Position numbers and translations under genes: made by a program. From CADEEN01 sp963751775 (GTDB lineage: Bacteria; Pseudomonadota; Gammaproteobacteria; Burkholderiales; Burkholderiaceae_C), in assembly GCA_963751775.1 (NCBI GenBank), contig CAVVVW010000008.1:1-64000 (forward strand): DNA of 64,000 nt, in the 5' to 3' direction. Position 1 is the first letter of the stretch; every line of letters begins with the position of its first letter. The notes under the pieces are model-generated. The model was given only the letters and a program-made list of their open reading frames with translations, was not told the origin of the DNA and ran no database searches. Positions 21,919 to 31,219 of the stretch are shown piece after piece.

Positions 21919-22236
21919 ATGGACCCCACCGAACCGAAAGTCTTCGACACCTTCGCGGATTTCTATCCGTACTACCTCGGCGAACACCGCAATCGGGCCT
22001 GCCGCCGCATGCACTTCGTCGGCACTTCGCTGGCGCTGGTGTGCCTGCTGATGCTGGTGACGACGGGGCGGCCGCAGTACCTGCTCTACGGCCTGCTCTG
22101 CGGTTACGCCTTCGCGTGGATCGGCCACGCCGTGTTCGAAAAGAACAAGCCAGCCACCTTCACGTACCCGGTCTACAGCTTCATCGGCGACTGGGCGATG
22201 TACCGCGACATCTGGCTCGGGCGCATCAAGCTCTAG
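21919..22236 (+). CDS. DUF962/Mpo1-like membrane protein, copy A
   Basis: 105 residues of the DUF962 family, related to yeast Mpo1, an iron-dependent dioxygenase of 2-hydroxy fatty acids. Family features are the early His in YLGEHRN, HFVGTS, the helix VCLLMLVTTG, GHAVFEKNKPATF and the ending SFIGDWAMYRDI. It follows the alpha/beta hydrolase by 10 bases. The TAG stop lies inside the 5-base target duplication of the adjacent IS. The second copy at 24277 differs at seven residues. Enzymatic activity in bacteria is inferred from the family only. Confidence 0.88.
   Translation: MDPTEPKVFDTFADFYPYYLGEHRNRACRRMHFVGTSLALVCLLMLVTTGRPQYLLYGLLCGYAFAWIGHAVFEKNKPATFTYPVYSFIGDWAMYRDIWLGRIKL
22232..22236. 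repeat. Target-site duplication, left
   Basis: TCTAG directly left of the IS; the same five bases follow its right end at 24184-24188. It includes the DUF962 stop codon. Confidence 0.8.
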
Positions 22237-22259
22237 GCCGAACTTTGGAAGCTTGATCG

Positions 22260-22297
22260 GGCCGTAACCCAGCATTGGCGCGGGTTGCGGCCTTTTT
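22260..22297 (+). terminator. Rho-independent terminator in IS left end
   Basis: Stem GGCCGTAACCC (22260-22270) pairs over 11 positions (one G-U) with GGGTTGCGGCC (22282-22292), loop 11 bases, followed by five T. It should stop transcription entering from metY-hydrolase-DUF962 and so shield the transposase from outside read-through. Confidence 0.82.
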
Positions 22298-22338
22298 CTT
22301 ATGCCTATATGTAGCCATGTAAATGACTCGTTATGCAC

Positions 22339-22367
22339 TTGAATCGCCTGCGGGTATGAGCTATAAA
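22339..22367 (+). promoter_or_regulatory. Transposase promoter (sigma-70 type)
   Basis: TTGAAT (22339-22344), 17-base spacer, TATAAA (22362-22367). The -10 box ends only seven bases before the transposase ATG at 22375, so transcription would start on or next to the A of the ATG, giving a leaderless mRNA. No Shine-Dalgarno site is present. Confidence 0.7.
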
Positions 22368-22374
22368 TGCAGTC

Positions 22375-24114
22375 ATGTACATCGAGTCCGTGCCGAACCG
22401 CAACTCACCCGCCGCGGTGCTGCTGCGCGAGTCCTACCGGGAGGACGGCAAGGTCCACAAGCGCACCCTGGCCAACCTGTCGTGCCTGCCCGATGAGGTG
22501 ATCGAGGGGCTGAAGGTTTTGCTGCGCGGCGGCGTGGCCGTACCCAGTGTGGAGGCGGTGTTCACCGTCGAGCGCACGCTGCCTCACGGGCACGTCGCTG
22601 CGGTGTTGGGGGCGGCACGCGGCTCGGGCGCGTCAACGTGGTTCGGCTCGGCGCCGGTGGAGTTGCAGCCGTTGTTGTTGTCCATGCTGGTGGCGCGCGT
22701 GATCTCTCCCGCCTCCAAGCTCGCGACCCACCGCTTGCTGCACGACGACACCGCGAGTTCGTCCTTGGGCCGCGTGCTGGGCGTGGGCCAGTGCAGTGCC
22801 GACGACCTGTACCGCGCCTTGGACTGGCTGCACGACGCCCAGCCGGCCATCGAGAAGCGCCTGGCGCGTCAACACCTCGTGGGCTCGACCCTGGTGCTGT
22901 ACGACCTGACCTCGACCTGGTTGACCGGGCACTGCTGCGAGCTCGCTGGCCGCGGTCACTCGCGCGACGGCAAGCGCGATGATCCGCAGATCGTCTTCGG
23001 TCTGCTGTGTTCATCCGAGGGCTGTCCGATCTGCGTCGAGGTGTTCAAGGGCAACACGGCCGACCCGGCCACCGTTGCCGCGCAGGTGGCCAAGCTCAAG
23101 GATCGCTTCGGCATCGAGCACCTGGCCTGGGTGGGCGACCGTGGCATGCTGACCTCGGCGCGCATTGAGCAGGTGCTCAAGCCCGCGGGCATGGACTGGG
23201 TGAGCTCGCTGCGCGCGCCGCAGATCGCGCAGCTCGCCGAGGAACACGGTCCATTCCAGCCGTCGCTGTTCGATGAGCGCAACTTGCTGGAGCTGACCAG
23301 CGAGCACTTCCCCGGCGAGCGGCTGGTGGTGTGTCGCAACCCGCTGCTGGCCGAGGAGCGCGCGCGCAAGCGGCTGGAGTTGCTCGCGGCCACCGAAGCC
23401 GACCTGGACAAGATCGTGAAGGCCACACAGCGTGCTCGCCAACCGCTGCGTGGTGAGGATGCCATCGGATTGCGCGTGGGGCGGGTGATCGGCCACTTCC
23501 ACATGGCCAAGCACTTCGAGCTGACCATCACCGAGACGTCGTTCAGCTACCGGCGCAAGATCGATGAGATCCAGGCCGAGGCGGCGCTGGACGGCCTGTA
23601 CGTGATCCGCACGAGTGTCCCGGCAACCAAGCTCGATGCCGACGCCACGGTGGCCGCGTACAAGAGTCTGGCGCACGTGGAACGTGCCTTCCGCTCGATG
23701 AAGACCATCGATCTGCACGTGCGCCCGGTCTTCCACTACAACGAGCAGCGCGTTCGCGCCCACGTCTTCCTGTGCGTGCTCGCCTACTACGTCGAGTGGC
23801 ACATGCGCGAACGCTTGAAGCCGATGCTGTTCGATGACGAATTCATCGAGCAAGCCAGCGAGGCCAGGGTCTCGCCGGTGGCCAAGGCCATCAGGTCCGA
23901 GCATGCCAAGGCCAAGGATGCGACCAAGTTGGCAGACGACGGCTCACCCCTGCACAGCTTCAGAACCCTGCTGCAGGACCTCGCGACCCTGGGCTACAAC
24001 ATCACCCACACCCACCTCAACCCCGAGGCCAAAATCGTCACCACCACGCGGCCCACGCCGCTTCAAGCCAAGGCCTTCACGCTGCTCGGCCTGAACCCCG
24101 CCTGTACCCAGTAG
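22375..24114 (+). CDS. IS1634-family DDE transposase
   Basis: 579 residues, intact. The catalytic acidic residues can be placed: Asp177 in LVLYDLTS, Asp255 in AWVGDRGM and Glu436 in HVERAFRSMK, the last matching the Y-(2)R-(3)E-(6)K-type signature region of IS4-like enzymes. The N-terminal 60 residues look like the usual DNA-binding part (ESVPNRNSPAAVLLRESYRE). The C-terminal beta-insertion and length agree with the IS1634 group. Its ATG immediately follows a good promoter and lacks a ribosome-binding site. Confidence 0.93.
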   Translation: MYIESVPNRNSPAAVLLRESYREDGKVHKRTLANLSCLPDEVIEGLKVLLRGGVAVPSVEAVFTVERTLPHGHVAAVLGAARGSGASTWFGSAPVELQPLLLSMLVARVISPASKLATHRLLHDDTASSSLGRVLGVGQCSADDLYRALDWLHDAQPAIEKRLARQHLVGSTLVLYDLTSTWLTGHCCELAGRGHSRDGKRDDPQIVFGLLCSSEGCPICVEVFKGNTADPATVAAQVAKLKDRFGIEHLAWVGDRGMLTSARIEQVLKPAGMDWVSSLRAPQIAQLAEEHGPFQPSLFDERNLLELTSEHFPGERLVVCRNPLLAEERARKRLELLAATEADLDKIVKATQRARQPLRGEDAIGLRVGRVIGHFHMAKHFELTITETSFSYRRKIDEIQAEAALDGLYVIRTSVPATKLDADATVAAYKSLAHVERAFRSMKTIDLHVRPVFHYNEQRVRAHVFLCVLAYYVEWHMRERLKPMLFDDEFIEQASEARVSPVAKAIRSEHAKAKDATKLADDGSPLHSFRTLLQDLATLGYNITHTHLNPEAKIVTTTRPTPLQAKAFTLLGLNPACTQ

Positions 24115-24183
24115 CCGCATCCCCTGCGAACCAAAAGCTCAAGCAGGACGAGCACTTGCGTCTGGGGTGATCTCAAAGTTCGG

Positions 24184-24199
24184 TCTAGCGCCTGTTCAC
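24184..24199. repeat. Right target duplication and tail of duplicated unit A
   Basis: TCTAGCGCCTGTTCAC occurs here and again at 24590-24605 just after the second DUF962 copy. Its first five bases are the right target-site duplication of the IS. It shows that before insertion copy A of DUF962 had the same downstream sequence as copy B. Confidence 0.85.
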
Positions 24200-24245
24200 G
24201 CTGCCGACGGCAGTGCGAACAAGCCCTCGTCAGACCTACCAGGCA

Positions 24246-24605
24246 CTGCGCCAGGCCCTGTGCTGAGCGAGCCAACATGGACCCCACCGAACCGAAAACC
24301 TTCGACACCTTCGCCGATTTCTACCCGTACTACCTCGGCGAACACCGCAACCGGACCTGCCGCCGCCTGCACTTCGTCGGCACCTCGCTGGCGCTGGTGT
24401 GTCTGGTGATGCTGGTGACGACTGGGCGGCCGCAGTACCTGGTCTACGGCCTGCTCTGCGGTTACGGCTTCGCCTGGATCGGCCACGCCGTGTTCGAAAA
24501 GAACAAGCCGGCCACCTTCACGTACCCGGTCTACAGCTTCATCGGCGACTGGGCGATGTACCGCGACATCTGGCTCGGGCGCATCAAGTTCTAGCGCCTG
24601 TTCAC
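24246..24605 (+). repeat. Duplicated segment, copy B
   Basis: Second copy of the DUF962 region. It begins with the last 21 bases of the alpha/beta-hydrolase gene (as a non-functional tail) and ends with the GCGCCTGTTCAC tail shared with copy A. A 46-base spacer (24200-24245) separates it from the tail of copy A, so this was a tandem duplication. Confidence 0.88.
24277..24594 (+). CDS. DUF962/Mpo1-like membrane protein, copy B
   Basis: 105 residues, intact, 98 identical to copy A at 21919. The differences (residues 8, 27, 31, 44, 56, 64, 105) are conservative or lie in membrane segments, and all family motifs are kept (GEHRN, HFVGTS, GHAVFEKNKP, GDWAMYRDI). The copy probably still makes a functional protein. 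It no longer has the metY-hydrolase operon in front of it, since the IS and its terminator intervene, so its expression may differ. Confidence 0.87.
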   Translation: MDPTEPKTFDTFADFYPYYLGEHRNRTCRRLHFVGTSLALVCLVMLVTTGRPQYLVYGLLCGYGFAWIGHAVFEKNKPATFTYPVYSFIGDWAMYRDIWLGRIKF

Positions 24606-24631
24606 ACGACGGTAGCGCGATCGGGCCCTTG

Positions 24632-25153
24632 TCACACGTCTTCGGGCCCGCGCACCGCAACCAGCGTGGTCTGGCCGTCGCCCAGCCGGTCGCGGCGGGC
24701 ACCAGGCCCGCGCACCGCGACCAGCGTGGTCTGGCCGTCACCCGGCCGCTCGCGGCGACGCAGCCACCAAACGGCGCCCTTCTTCACGCTCCACGCCTGA
24801 TCCACGCCCGCCAGCAGATGCGCCGCCACCAGGCCCAGCGTCGGCTGGTGCCCGACCACCAGCACCGGCGCCTTGGCGTCGGGCCAGCGCACGGCCGCCA
24901 GCAGCGCCGCGACGCTGTTGCCAGGGGCGAGCGCCGCCACGGTCTTGAACTTGCGCTGCAACGCAGCCGCCGTCTGTTGCGTGCGCCGCGACGGGCTGGC
25001 GAGCACCCGCGTGCCGGCCGGCAAGTGCCGATTCAGCCATTCGGCCATCTGCGCGGCCTGGCGTTCGCCGCGCGGGGTCAAGGCGCGGTCGAGGTCGTTC
25101 GTGCCGAATTCGGCGTCACGGGCCTCGGCATGTCGCCACAGGATCAGGTCCAT
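24632..25153 (-). CDS. sixA: Phosphohistidine phosphatase SixA-like
   Basis: Histidine-phosphatase-superfamily protein of about 173 residues. The catalytic RHG-type motif reads LWRHAEARD near the start, with the second His in VVGHQPTLG and typical SPSRRTQQTA. The start at 25153 (MDLILWRHAEA) is the canonical opening. The C-terminus is longer than usual because a 20-residue unit, DGQTTLVAVRGP plus linker, occurs twice through a 60-base tandem repeat. It lies 14 bases downstream of ppk on the same strand, so it is in an operon with polyphosphate kinase, a common arrangement. Confidence 0.9.
   Translation of the reverse strand: MDLILWRHAEARDAEFGTNDLDRALTPRGERQAAQMAEWLNRHLPAGTRVLASPSRRTQQTAAALQRKFKTVAALAPGNSVAALLAAVRWPDAKAPVLVVGHQPTLGLVAAHLLAGVDQAWSVKKGAVWWLRRRERPGDGQTTLVAVRGPGARRDRLGDGQTTLVAVRGPEDV
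24645..24758 (-). repeat. 60-base tandem repeat within the sixA 3' end
   Basis: Two copies with exact 60-base period (about 24645-24698 and 24705-24758) differing at few positions. It adds one extra 20-residue unit to the SixA C-terminus in frame. The core GCGTGGTCTGGCCGT is identical in both. Confidence 0.88.
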
Positions 25154-25167
25154 CGCCGGCCCCCCGC

Positions 25168-27302
25168 TCAACGCTCGCGGTACAGCTGCATCAACGCGTG
25201 CTGCGCGCTGACGCCGGCCTCGGCCACGCGCTGGTAGCTGCCGTCGGGCTTTTGCAGCCAGGCATCGCGCCGGTCGTGCAGGTAGGGCACCAGGCATTCG
25301 TCGACCACGCGCTGGCGCATGCGCGCATCGCGCAACGGCCAGGCCACCTCGATGCGGCCGAACATGTTGCGGCTCATCCAGTCGGCGCTCGACAAGTACA
25401 ACGCCTCGTCGGCCGCGCCGGGGCCCCAGCGAAAGTACAGGATGCGGGTGTGCTCGAGAAAGCGGCCGACGATCGAGCGCACCCGGATGTTGTCGCTGAC
25501 GCCGCGCACGCCGGGCGCCAGCAGGCACGCCCCGCGCACGATGAGATCGATCTGCACACCGGCCTGGCCGGCCCGCTGCAGCGCGCCGATCAGCGCCGGG
25601 TCGGTCAATGCGTTGAGCTTGAGCACGATCCGCGCCTCGGCCGCGTGGCCGGCTGCGTGCCGCCTCGGCCACACCGGCCACCAACGCCACCATGCGCGGG
25701 TGCAGCACGAACGGCGCCGTCAGCAGGCGCCGCGGTGCGCGGGCCTTGGTCTGGCTGGCCAGTTGCTGGAATACCGCCTCGGCATCGGCGGTGATCTCGG
25801 CATCGGCGGTGAAGTAGCCGATGTCGGTATACAGCCGCGCCGTGCGCGGGTTGTAGTTGCCTGTCGACAGATGCACGTAGCGGCGAAACTTCGCGCCTTC
25901 GCGCCGCGTCACCAGCAGCAGCTTGGCGTGCGTCTTCAGGCCGACGATGCCGTAGACCACCTGCGCGCCCACGGCCTCGAGCCGTTCGGCCCAATTGATG
26001 TTGGCCTCCTCGTCGAAGCGCGCCTTCAGCTCGACCACCACCGTCACTTCCTTGCCGCGCCGCGCCGCGTCGATCAGCAGTTCCATCAGCACGCTGTCGC
26101 TGCCGGTGCGGTAGATGGTCTGCTTGATGGCCAGCACCTGCGGGTCGTGCACGGCCTCTTGCAGGAAGGCCACGCACCGGATCGAAGCTTTCGTAAGGGT
26201 GGTGCAGCAACAGATCGCCGCGATGGGCCAGGCGCGCAATGATCGATTCGCCACGCACGAGTTGATCGTGCGGCCACGCCGGTTCGTAGCTCGCGAAGCG
26301 CAACGCGACGCGGCGGCTTGCGTCCGTCGGGTCGGCGTCGGCCTGGTCGATCAACTGCGCCAGCCGCACCAGGTTCACCGGGCCGTTGACGCGGAACAGC
26401 GCCGCCTCGGGCAGGCCGAACTGTTCGAGCAGCAGGCCCCACATCTCGGGCGGGCAAGTGTTGACCACTTCGAGCCGGGTCGCCTGGCCGAAGTGGCGCG
26501 TGGTCAGACCCGAACGCAGCGCCTGCCGCAGGTTGGTGAAGTCGTCCTCGTCGACGTCGAGATCGGAGTCGCGGGTGACGCGAAACTGCGAAAACGCCTC
26601 CACCGTGCGGCCGGGAAACAGCGACGCGAGGTGGGCCCGGATCATGCTCGACAGCAGAACGAACCCCTGCCGCCCCGCCTTGCACAGCGCGTCGGGCAGC
26701 CGGATCACGCGCGGCAACGCACGTGGCACCTTGACGATGGCGATGCGGTTCTCGCGTCCGAAGGCGTCGCGTCCGCCCAGTCGCACGATGAAGTTCAGGC
26801 TCTTGTTGGCGACCAGCGGGAACGGGTGCGCCGGGTCCAGGCCCACCGGCACCAGCAGCGGACGCACCTGCGACTCGAAGAACTTGCCGACCCAGCGCTG
26901 CTGCGCCGCGTTGCGATGAACGTGGTTGATGATTTCGATGCCGGCGGCAGCCAGCGCCGGCCGCACCTGCTCGTTGAACAGGCGGTACTGCGCATCGATC
27001 AACGCGTGCGTGGCGGCGGACAGGTCGTGCATGTCGCGCTGCGACGCGGCGTCGTGCGAGGCCCGCACCACCTCGAGGTAGTCGGCAAAGCGAACCTCGA
27101 AGAATTCGTCCAGGTTCGACGACACGATGGTGATGTAGCGCAGGCGTTCGAGCAGGGGCACGTCGGCGCGTTCGGCCTGCGCCAGCACGCGGCGGTTGAA
27201 CGCCAGGATCGCCTGCTCGCGATTGAGCAGGTTCGTCGGCCGCTCGGGCACGACCACGCCACCGGGGTTGGTTTCGCTGCCAGCGCCTCGCTCGTCGGTC
27301 AT
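25168..27302 (-). CDS. ppk: Polyphosphate kinase 1 (two frame breaks)
   Basis: Transfers the ATP terminal phosphate to polyphosphate reversibly. The N-terminal domain opens with LLNREQAILAFNRRVL and SSNLDEFFEVR. The middle has KQTIYRTGSDS and the catalytic-His region RYVHLSTGNYN. The C-terminal lobe has ILYFRWGPG and ends QLYRER. Frame breaks near 26170 and 25655 are each repaired by adding one CG unit, giving FDPVRVAFLQEA and AARAAGHAAEARIVLK. Corrected length is about 712 residues, usual for Ppk1. sixA follows directly. Confidence 0.94.
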
Positions 27303-27417
27303 GCAGCGAGTTTATGGGCCATTTGCAACAGCCGAGTGACGGCGGCGGCGAGACGCGGCGGGCGGCGGTGCACCCGCTCAACGGCGCATCGCCGCGCCAG
27401 CGCCGCCGACACCGGCC

Positions 27418-27889
27418 TCAGATGCCGATGTGCACCTGATAGCGTGCCCCGTTGGAGAAGTTGCAGGTGCCGGCGCCCTGGCGCTGGTCCTTCATCTGGT
27501 ACTCGCAACTCATCGACAGGCCACCTTGGCCGAAGGCGCTGGCCACGCCGCGGCGCTCGTCGTTGGACACCCTCGTGGCCTCGCCGGTCAGGATCTCGCC
27601 GCGGTAGTTGAGCTGGAAGTGGCCCTTGCCGCCGGGCGTCGCCGTGATCGTGCCGCTCAGCATGCCGGTCTGCGAGGCAGCGTCGTTCGTCGGGTAGAGG
27701 CGGGCCTGCAGCACCATCGGCATGGCCGCCGCCGCGGGCGCGGGATACGGGATTTGGCGCCGTGGCGTAGGGCGGGTAGGCCGGATAGACCGGCTGGCCG
27801 TCGGGGCCGATGGGCAATACGTAGCAGCCCGTGAGGCCGGCCGACACGATCAGGGTCGCAAGGGTTGCGGTGGGCTTGAACGCGTTCAT
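27418..27889 (-). CDS. Small predicted lipoprotein (frame break)
   Basis: About 157 residues after correction. The start at 27889 begins a lipoprotein signal (MNAFKPTATLATLIVSAGLTGC, lipobox L-T-G-C), then a Pro/Tyr-rich linker. The frame breaks near 27765, where restoring one CG unit in a GGCGCGCC-like tract joins the linker to a beta-rich domain (LSGTITATPGGKGHFQLNYRG, then a C-terminal FSNGARYQVHIGI). No known domain recognised. Divergent from the large regulator at 28052. Confidence 0.68.
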
Positions 27890-28051
27890 GATGGATCCTT
27901 CGTTTGGACGGGGGACATCCCCTGGCAGCCATGATGCGAGGCCGACCGCGCCAAGCACCCCCCAGCTGACCCACAGATGGCTTACAGATGCGGCCGCGGC
28001 GGCCGGACGGCACGCGCGGCGGGCCCCGGAGTGGCACCATTGGCCGCAGCG

Positions 28052-31000
28052 ATGCCGCCCACCCCACGCCCACCGTCGACCACCGCGTTCGTCAAGACCA
28101 CGCGCCCCGAGATTGCGGGCATCGTGGTCCGCGAGGGCTTGTTCGCGCGGCTCGACGGCACCCCTTCGCGCACCGTGGCCTGGATCACCGGACCTGCGGG
28201 CAGCGGCAAGAGCACGCTCGCGGCGAGCTACGTCGCGGGGCGCAACTACCGCGCCGCCTGGTACCAGGTCGACCGCGAAGACGACGACATCGAATCCTTC
28301 TTCCACTTCCTCGCCCATGCCGCCGAGCGCATCGGCGTGGCGGCCGAAGCCCTGCCCGCACTCGACACCACGGCCCGCGCCGACTTGCCGGCCTATGCGC
28401 GCGCGTTCTTCCGCCGCCTGTTCGCCGAAGCCGGGGCCGGTGCGGCGCTGGTGATCGACAACCTGGACTGCAGCGACGAGCGCAGCCCGCTGCGGCGCTG
28501 CCTCGAGCATGGTTTGACGCAGGTGCCGCGCCACTGCGCCGTGCTGGTCACCAGCCGCGACGAGCCGCCGCCGGGGCTGGCGCGCCTGCGCGCCAACGGC
28601 GACATGGTCTGCCTGGGCGCCGACGAACTGCGGCTGTCGCAGGCCGAGATGCAGACCCTGGCCGAGCGGCGCGGGCGCCCGCTGGACGCCGCCGAGGCCG
28701 GCCGCATGCAGGCCCAGACGCAGGGCTGGGCGGCGGCCATCGTGCTGATGCTCGAGCACGCCAAGATGACCGGCGAATTCGCCACGCCGGCCGACGGCAG
28801 CACCCCCGTGGTGCTGTTCGACTACCTGGCCAGCGAGATCTTCGCCCGCTTCGATCCGGCCGCGCGCGAGGTGCTGCTCGCGATCGCCTGCCTGCCGCGC
28901 CTCACGGCCGAGATCGCGACCGCGCATCAGCGGCGACGCACGTGCCGCACGACTGCTGCTCAACCTGTCGCACAACGACTACTTCGTGCGCGAGGTGCTC
29001 GCCGGCACCCAGCGCGTCTATGCGATGCACCCGCTGTACCGCGAATTCCTGCTTCGCACCGCGGCACGCGAACGGCCCGAGGCGGTGGCGCCGCAGGCCC
29101 TGGTGCGCGGCGCACAACTGCTTGCGCAGGCGGGGCTGTACGACGATGCCGTCGGCCTGTACGCGCAGGCCGGCGACTGGCCGGCGATGGCCGGCCTGGT
29201 GGCCGAACAGGCCGACGCACTGCTGGCCCAGGGCCGCCGCGCCACCCTGCTCGGCTGGCTCGAGCGCATGCCGCCGGCGATCCTCGAGGCCAGCGCCGCC
29301 CTGCTCTGCGCCGACGCCGCGTGCCGCCTGGCCGAGAGCCCGCGTGCCGCACGCCAACGCTTCGAGCAGGCCTGGCGGCTGGCCCGCGAACGCGCCGACG
29401 ACGGCACGCGGCGCCGCGCCTGCGCCGGCATCGTCGAGGCCATCGTCAGCGAATTCGACGACCTCGCCGCACTCGACCCCTGGCTGGCCGAACTGGCCAC
29501 GCTCGCCGATGGCGCGCCATCTGCTGCACGCACGGCACTGATGTCGGCCCTGTTCCTGCGCGACCCGGGCGCGCCGACGTTCGTCGCGTGGTGCGCCGGC
29601 GCGCCGGCCGCTGAAACCGAGGCGGCGGCGCTCGCGTTGCGCCGCTTTGCCAGCCTGCTGCGCGGCGACGTGGCGGCCGCCGATGCCATCGGCCGCGCGC
29701 TGACGGCGCTGGCACCGAGCGGCCGGGACGCCCACGCGGCCGCGCTGACCGAGGTCGCGTGGCGCTGGCTCGACGGCAACCTGGAGGCCGCCTGGCGAGG
29801 CCTGGACACGCTCGACGCCGGTGCGCGCACGACGGCCACGCCGACGCCATGGCCGACGATGATGCGGGCCGCCATCGCACTGGCACGCGACGACACGACG
29901 GCGGCCGCGCAGGCGCTGGAAGCGCTCGAAGGGCGCCTGCTGCGCCGCGGCGAGCGCGCGCTGCTGCACCTGCTGCACGGTGCGCTGGCGGCGGCGCGCC
30001 ACGAACCGGCGCTGGCGTTGCGCGAGGCGCGTGGCGCGCTGCATGTGGCGATCGAGGTCGGCGCGCCGTGGATCGAGGTGCTGGCGCGCCTGGCGCTGGC
30101 GCAGGCCGAGGCGCAGGCCGGGGACCACGTCGCGGCGCAGGCACAACTGGCCGGCGCCGACGCGCTGGCCGAGCGCATCGGCAGCGCGGTGCTGCAGACC
30201 GGCCTGCGCCTGGTGCACGCAGCGATCGACCATGCGCGCGGCGACGAGGCCGGCGCGTCGGCCACGCTTGCGTCAGGCCCTGGCCGGCGTGCGCTCGCTC
30301 GGTGCGCGGCAGGTCATCGGCCTGGCGCCGGGCGCATTGGCCGCGTTGCTGGCGCGGGCGCTGCGCGAAGGGATCGAGGTCGAAGTCGCGCAAGGCCTGG
30401 TGCGGCGCCTGGGCCTGCGCCCGCCGGCGCAGGCACGACGCTTGCGGCGCTGGGCCTGGCGCTACGAGTTGTGCACGCTGGGTGGCTTCGAGTTGCTGCG
30501 CGAAGGCCAGCCGATCGAGTTTTCCGCCAAGGGCCCGGGGCGCCCGCTCGAACTGCTCAAGGTGCTGGTGGCCTACGGTGGGCGCCACGTGCGCGTCGAC
30601 GAACTCACCGACGCCCTGTGGCCGCATGTCGATGGCGACTACGCCTACAAGTCGTTCACCGCCACCTTGCACCGTTTGCGGCGGCTGCTCGGCGACGACG
30701 AAGCGGTGCTGCTGCGCGAGGGCCGGCTGAGCCTGAACCCGGCGCAATGCTGGATCGACGCCTGGGCCTTCGACCACCTGGTGGCCGAGGTCGACGCCTG
30801 CGCCGATGCGGCGGCGCCTGCGTCGCAGGTGCGCGCGCTCGCGGGCGAACTCGTCGCGCTCTATCGCGGCCCGTTCCTGCCCGACGAGAGCGACCAGAGC
30901 GCCTACCTGGCACGCCGCGAGCAACTGCGTGCGCGCCTGCTGCGCGCGCTCGGGCAGGCCTGGCCGAGCGACGGCAAGGAACACAGCCGCGGCCGAGGTC

Positions 31001-31201
31001 GACGCCTGGGCCCGCTGCATCCAGGCCGATGAACTGCACGAGCCCTTCCACCGCGAACTGATGCTGGCCTTGCACCGGCGCGGCGACACCTCGCGCGCCG
31101 CCGCCGCCTACCAGCACCTGTGCGCGCTGCTGGCCGCACGGCTGCACCTGCAGCCTTCGCCCGAGACGCAGGCGGTCTATCAGGACATCCTGGCGCGCTG
31201 A
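28052..31201 (+). CDS. Large MalT-like NTPase regulator with BTAD domain (three frame breaks)
   Basis: About 1050 residues after correction. The N-terminus is a STAND-type NTPase (Walker A GPAGSGKS at residues 47-54, Walker B ALVIDNLD near 130) followed by MalT-like helical repeats (about residues 310-770). From about residue 800 there is an OmpR-like winged helix (TLGGFELLREG, RPLELLKVLVAYGG, LTDALWPHVDGD) and then a bacterial transcriptional activator domain (BTAD) to the end (FHRELMLALHRRGD). Normal MalT proteins end in a LuxR helix; here the DNA-binding part is the winged helix plus BTAD. Frame breaks near 28922 and 30268 are repaired by one CG unit each; the third is near 30985. Divergent from a lipoprotein gene. 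Confidence 0.85.
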
Positions 31202-31219
31202 TGCCAGGCAAGCAAACGC

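Larger units (their letters stand above)
21888..22236 (+). repeat. Duplicated segment, copy A
   Basis: This 349-base segment (end of the hydrolase gene plus the whole DUF962 gene) matches 24246-24594 at the same internal spacing: 31 bases from the start of the match to the ATG in both. Copy A is now cut off from its original downstream sequence by the insertion sequence that begins at 22237. Confidence 0.9.
22237..24183 (+). mobile_element. Complete IS1634-type insertion sequence
   Basis: 1947 bases with one transposase gene. Terminal inverted repeats are CCGAACTTTG (22238-22247) and its complement CAAAGTTCGG (24174-24183), perfect over 10 bases. Flanking TCTAG copies form a 5-base target duplication. 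Inside the left end sit a hairpin terminator (22260-22297) and a promoter (22339-22367). With an intact transposase, intact ends and an intact target duplication, the insertion looks recent and possibly active. The host sequence continues cleanly across it: joining 22236 to 24189 restores the sequence that follows the second DUF962 copy. Confidence 0.9.

Noticed and set aside
24632..24770. 60-base repeats considered as a mobile element end or CRISPR-like unit
   Set aside because: Only two units, both in the sixA coding frame, no inverted ends; a simple tandem duplication fits.
27299..28975. Long minus-strand frames across the large regulator
   Set aside because: They are antisense to the clearly conserved NTPase; only the short piece starting at 27889 (lipoprotein signal) is a real minus-strand gene.
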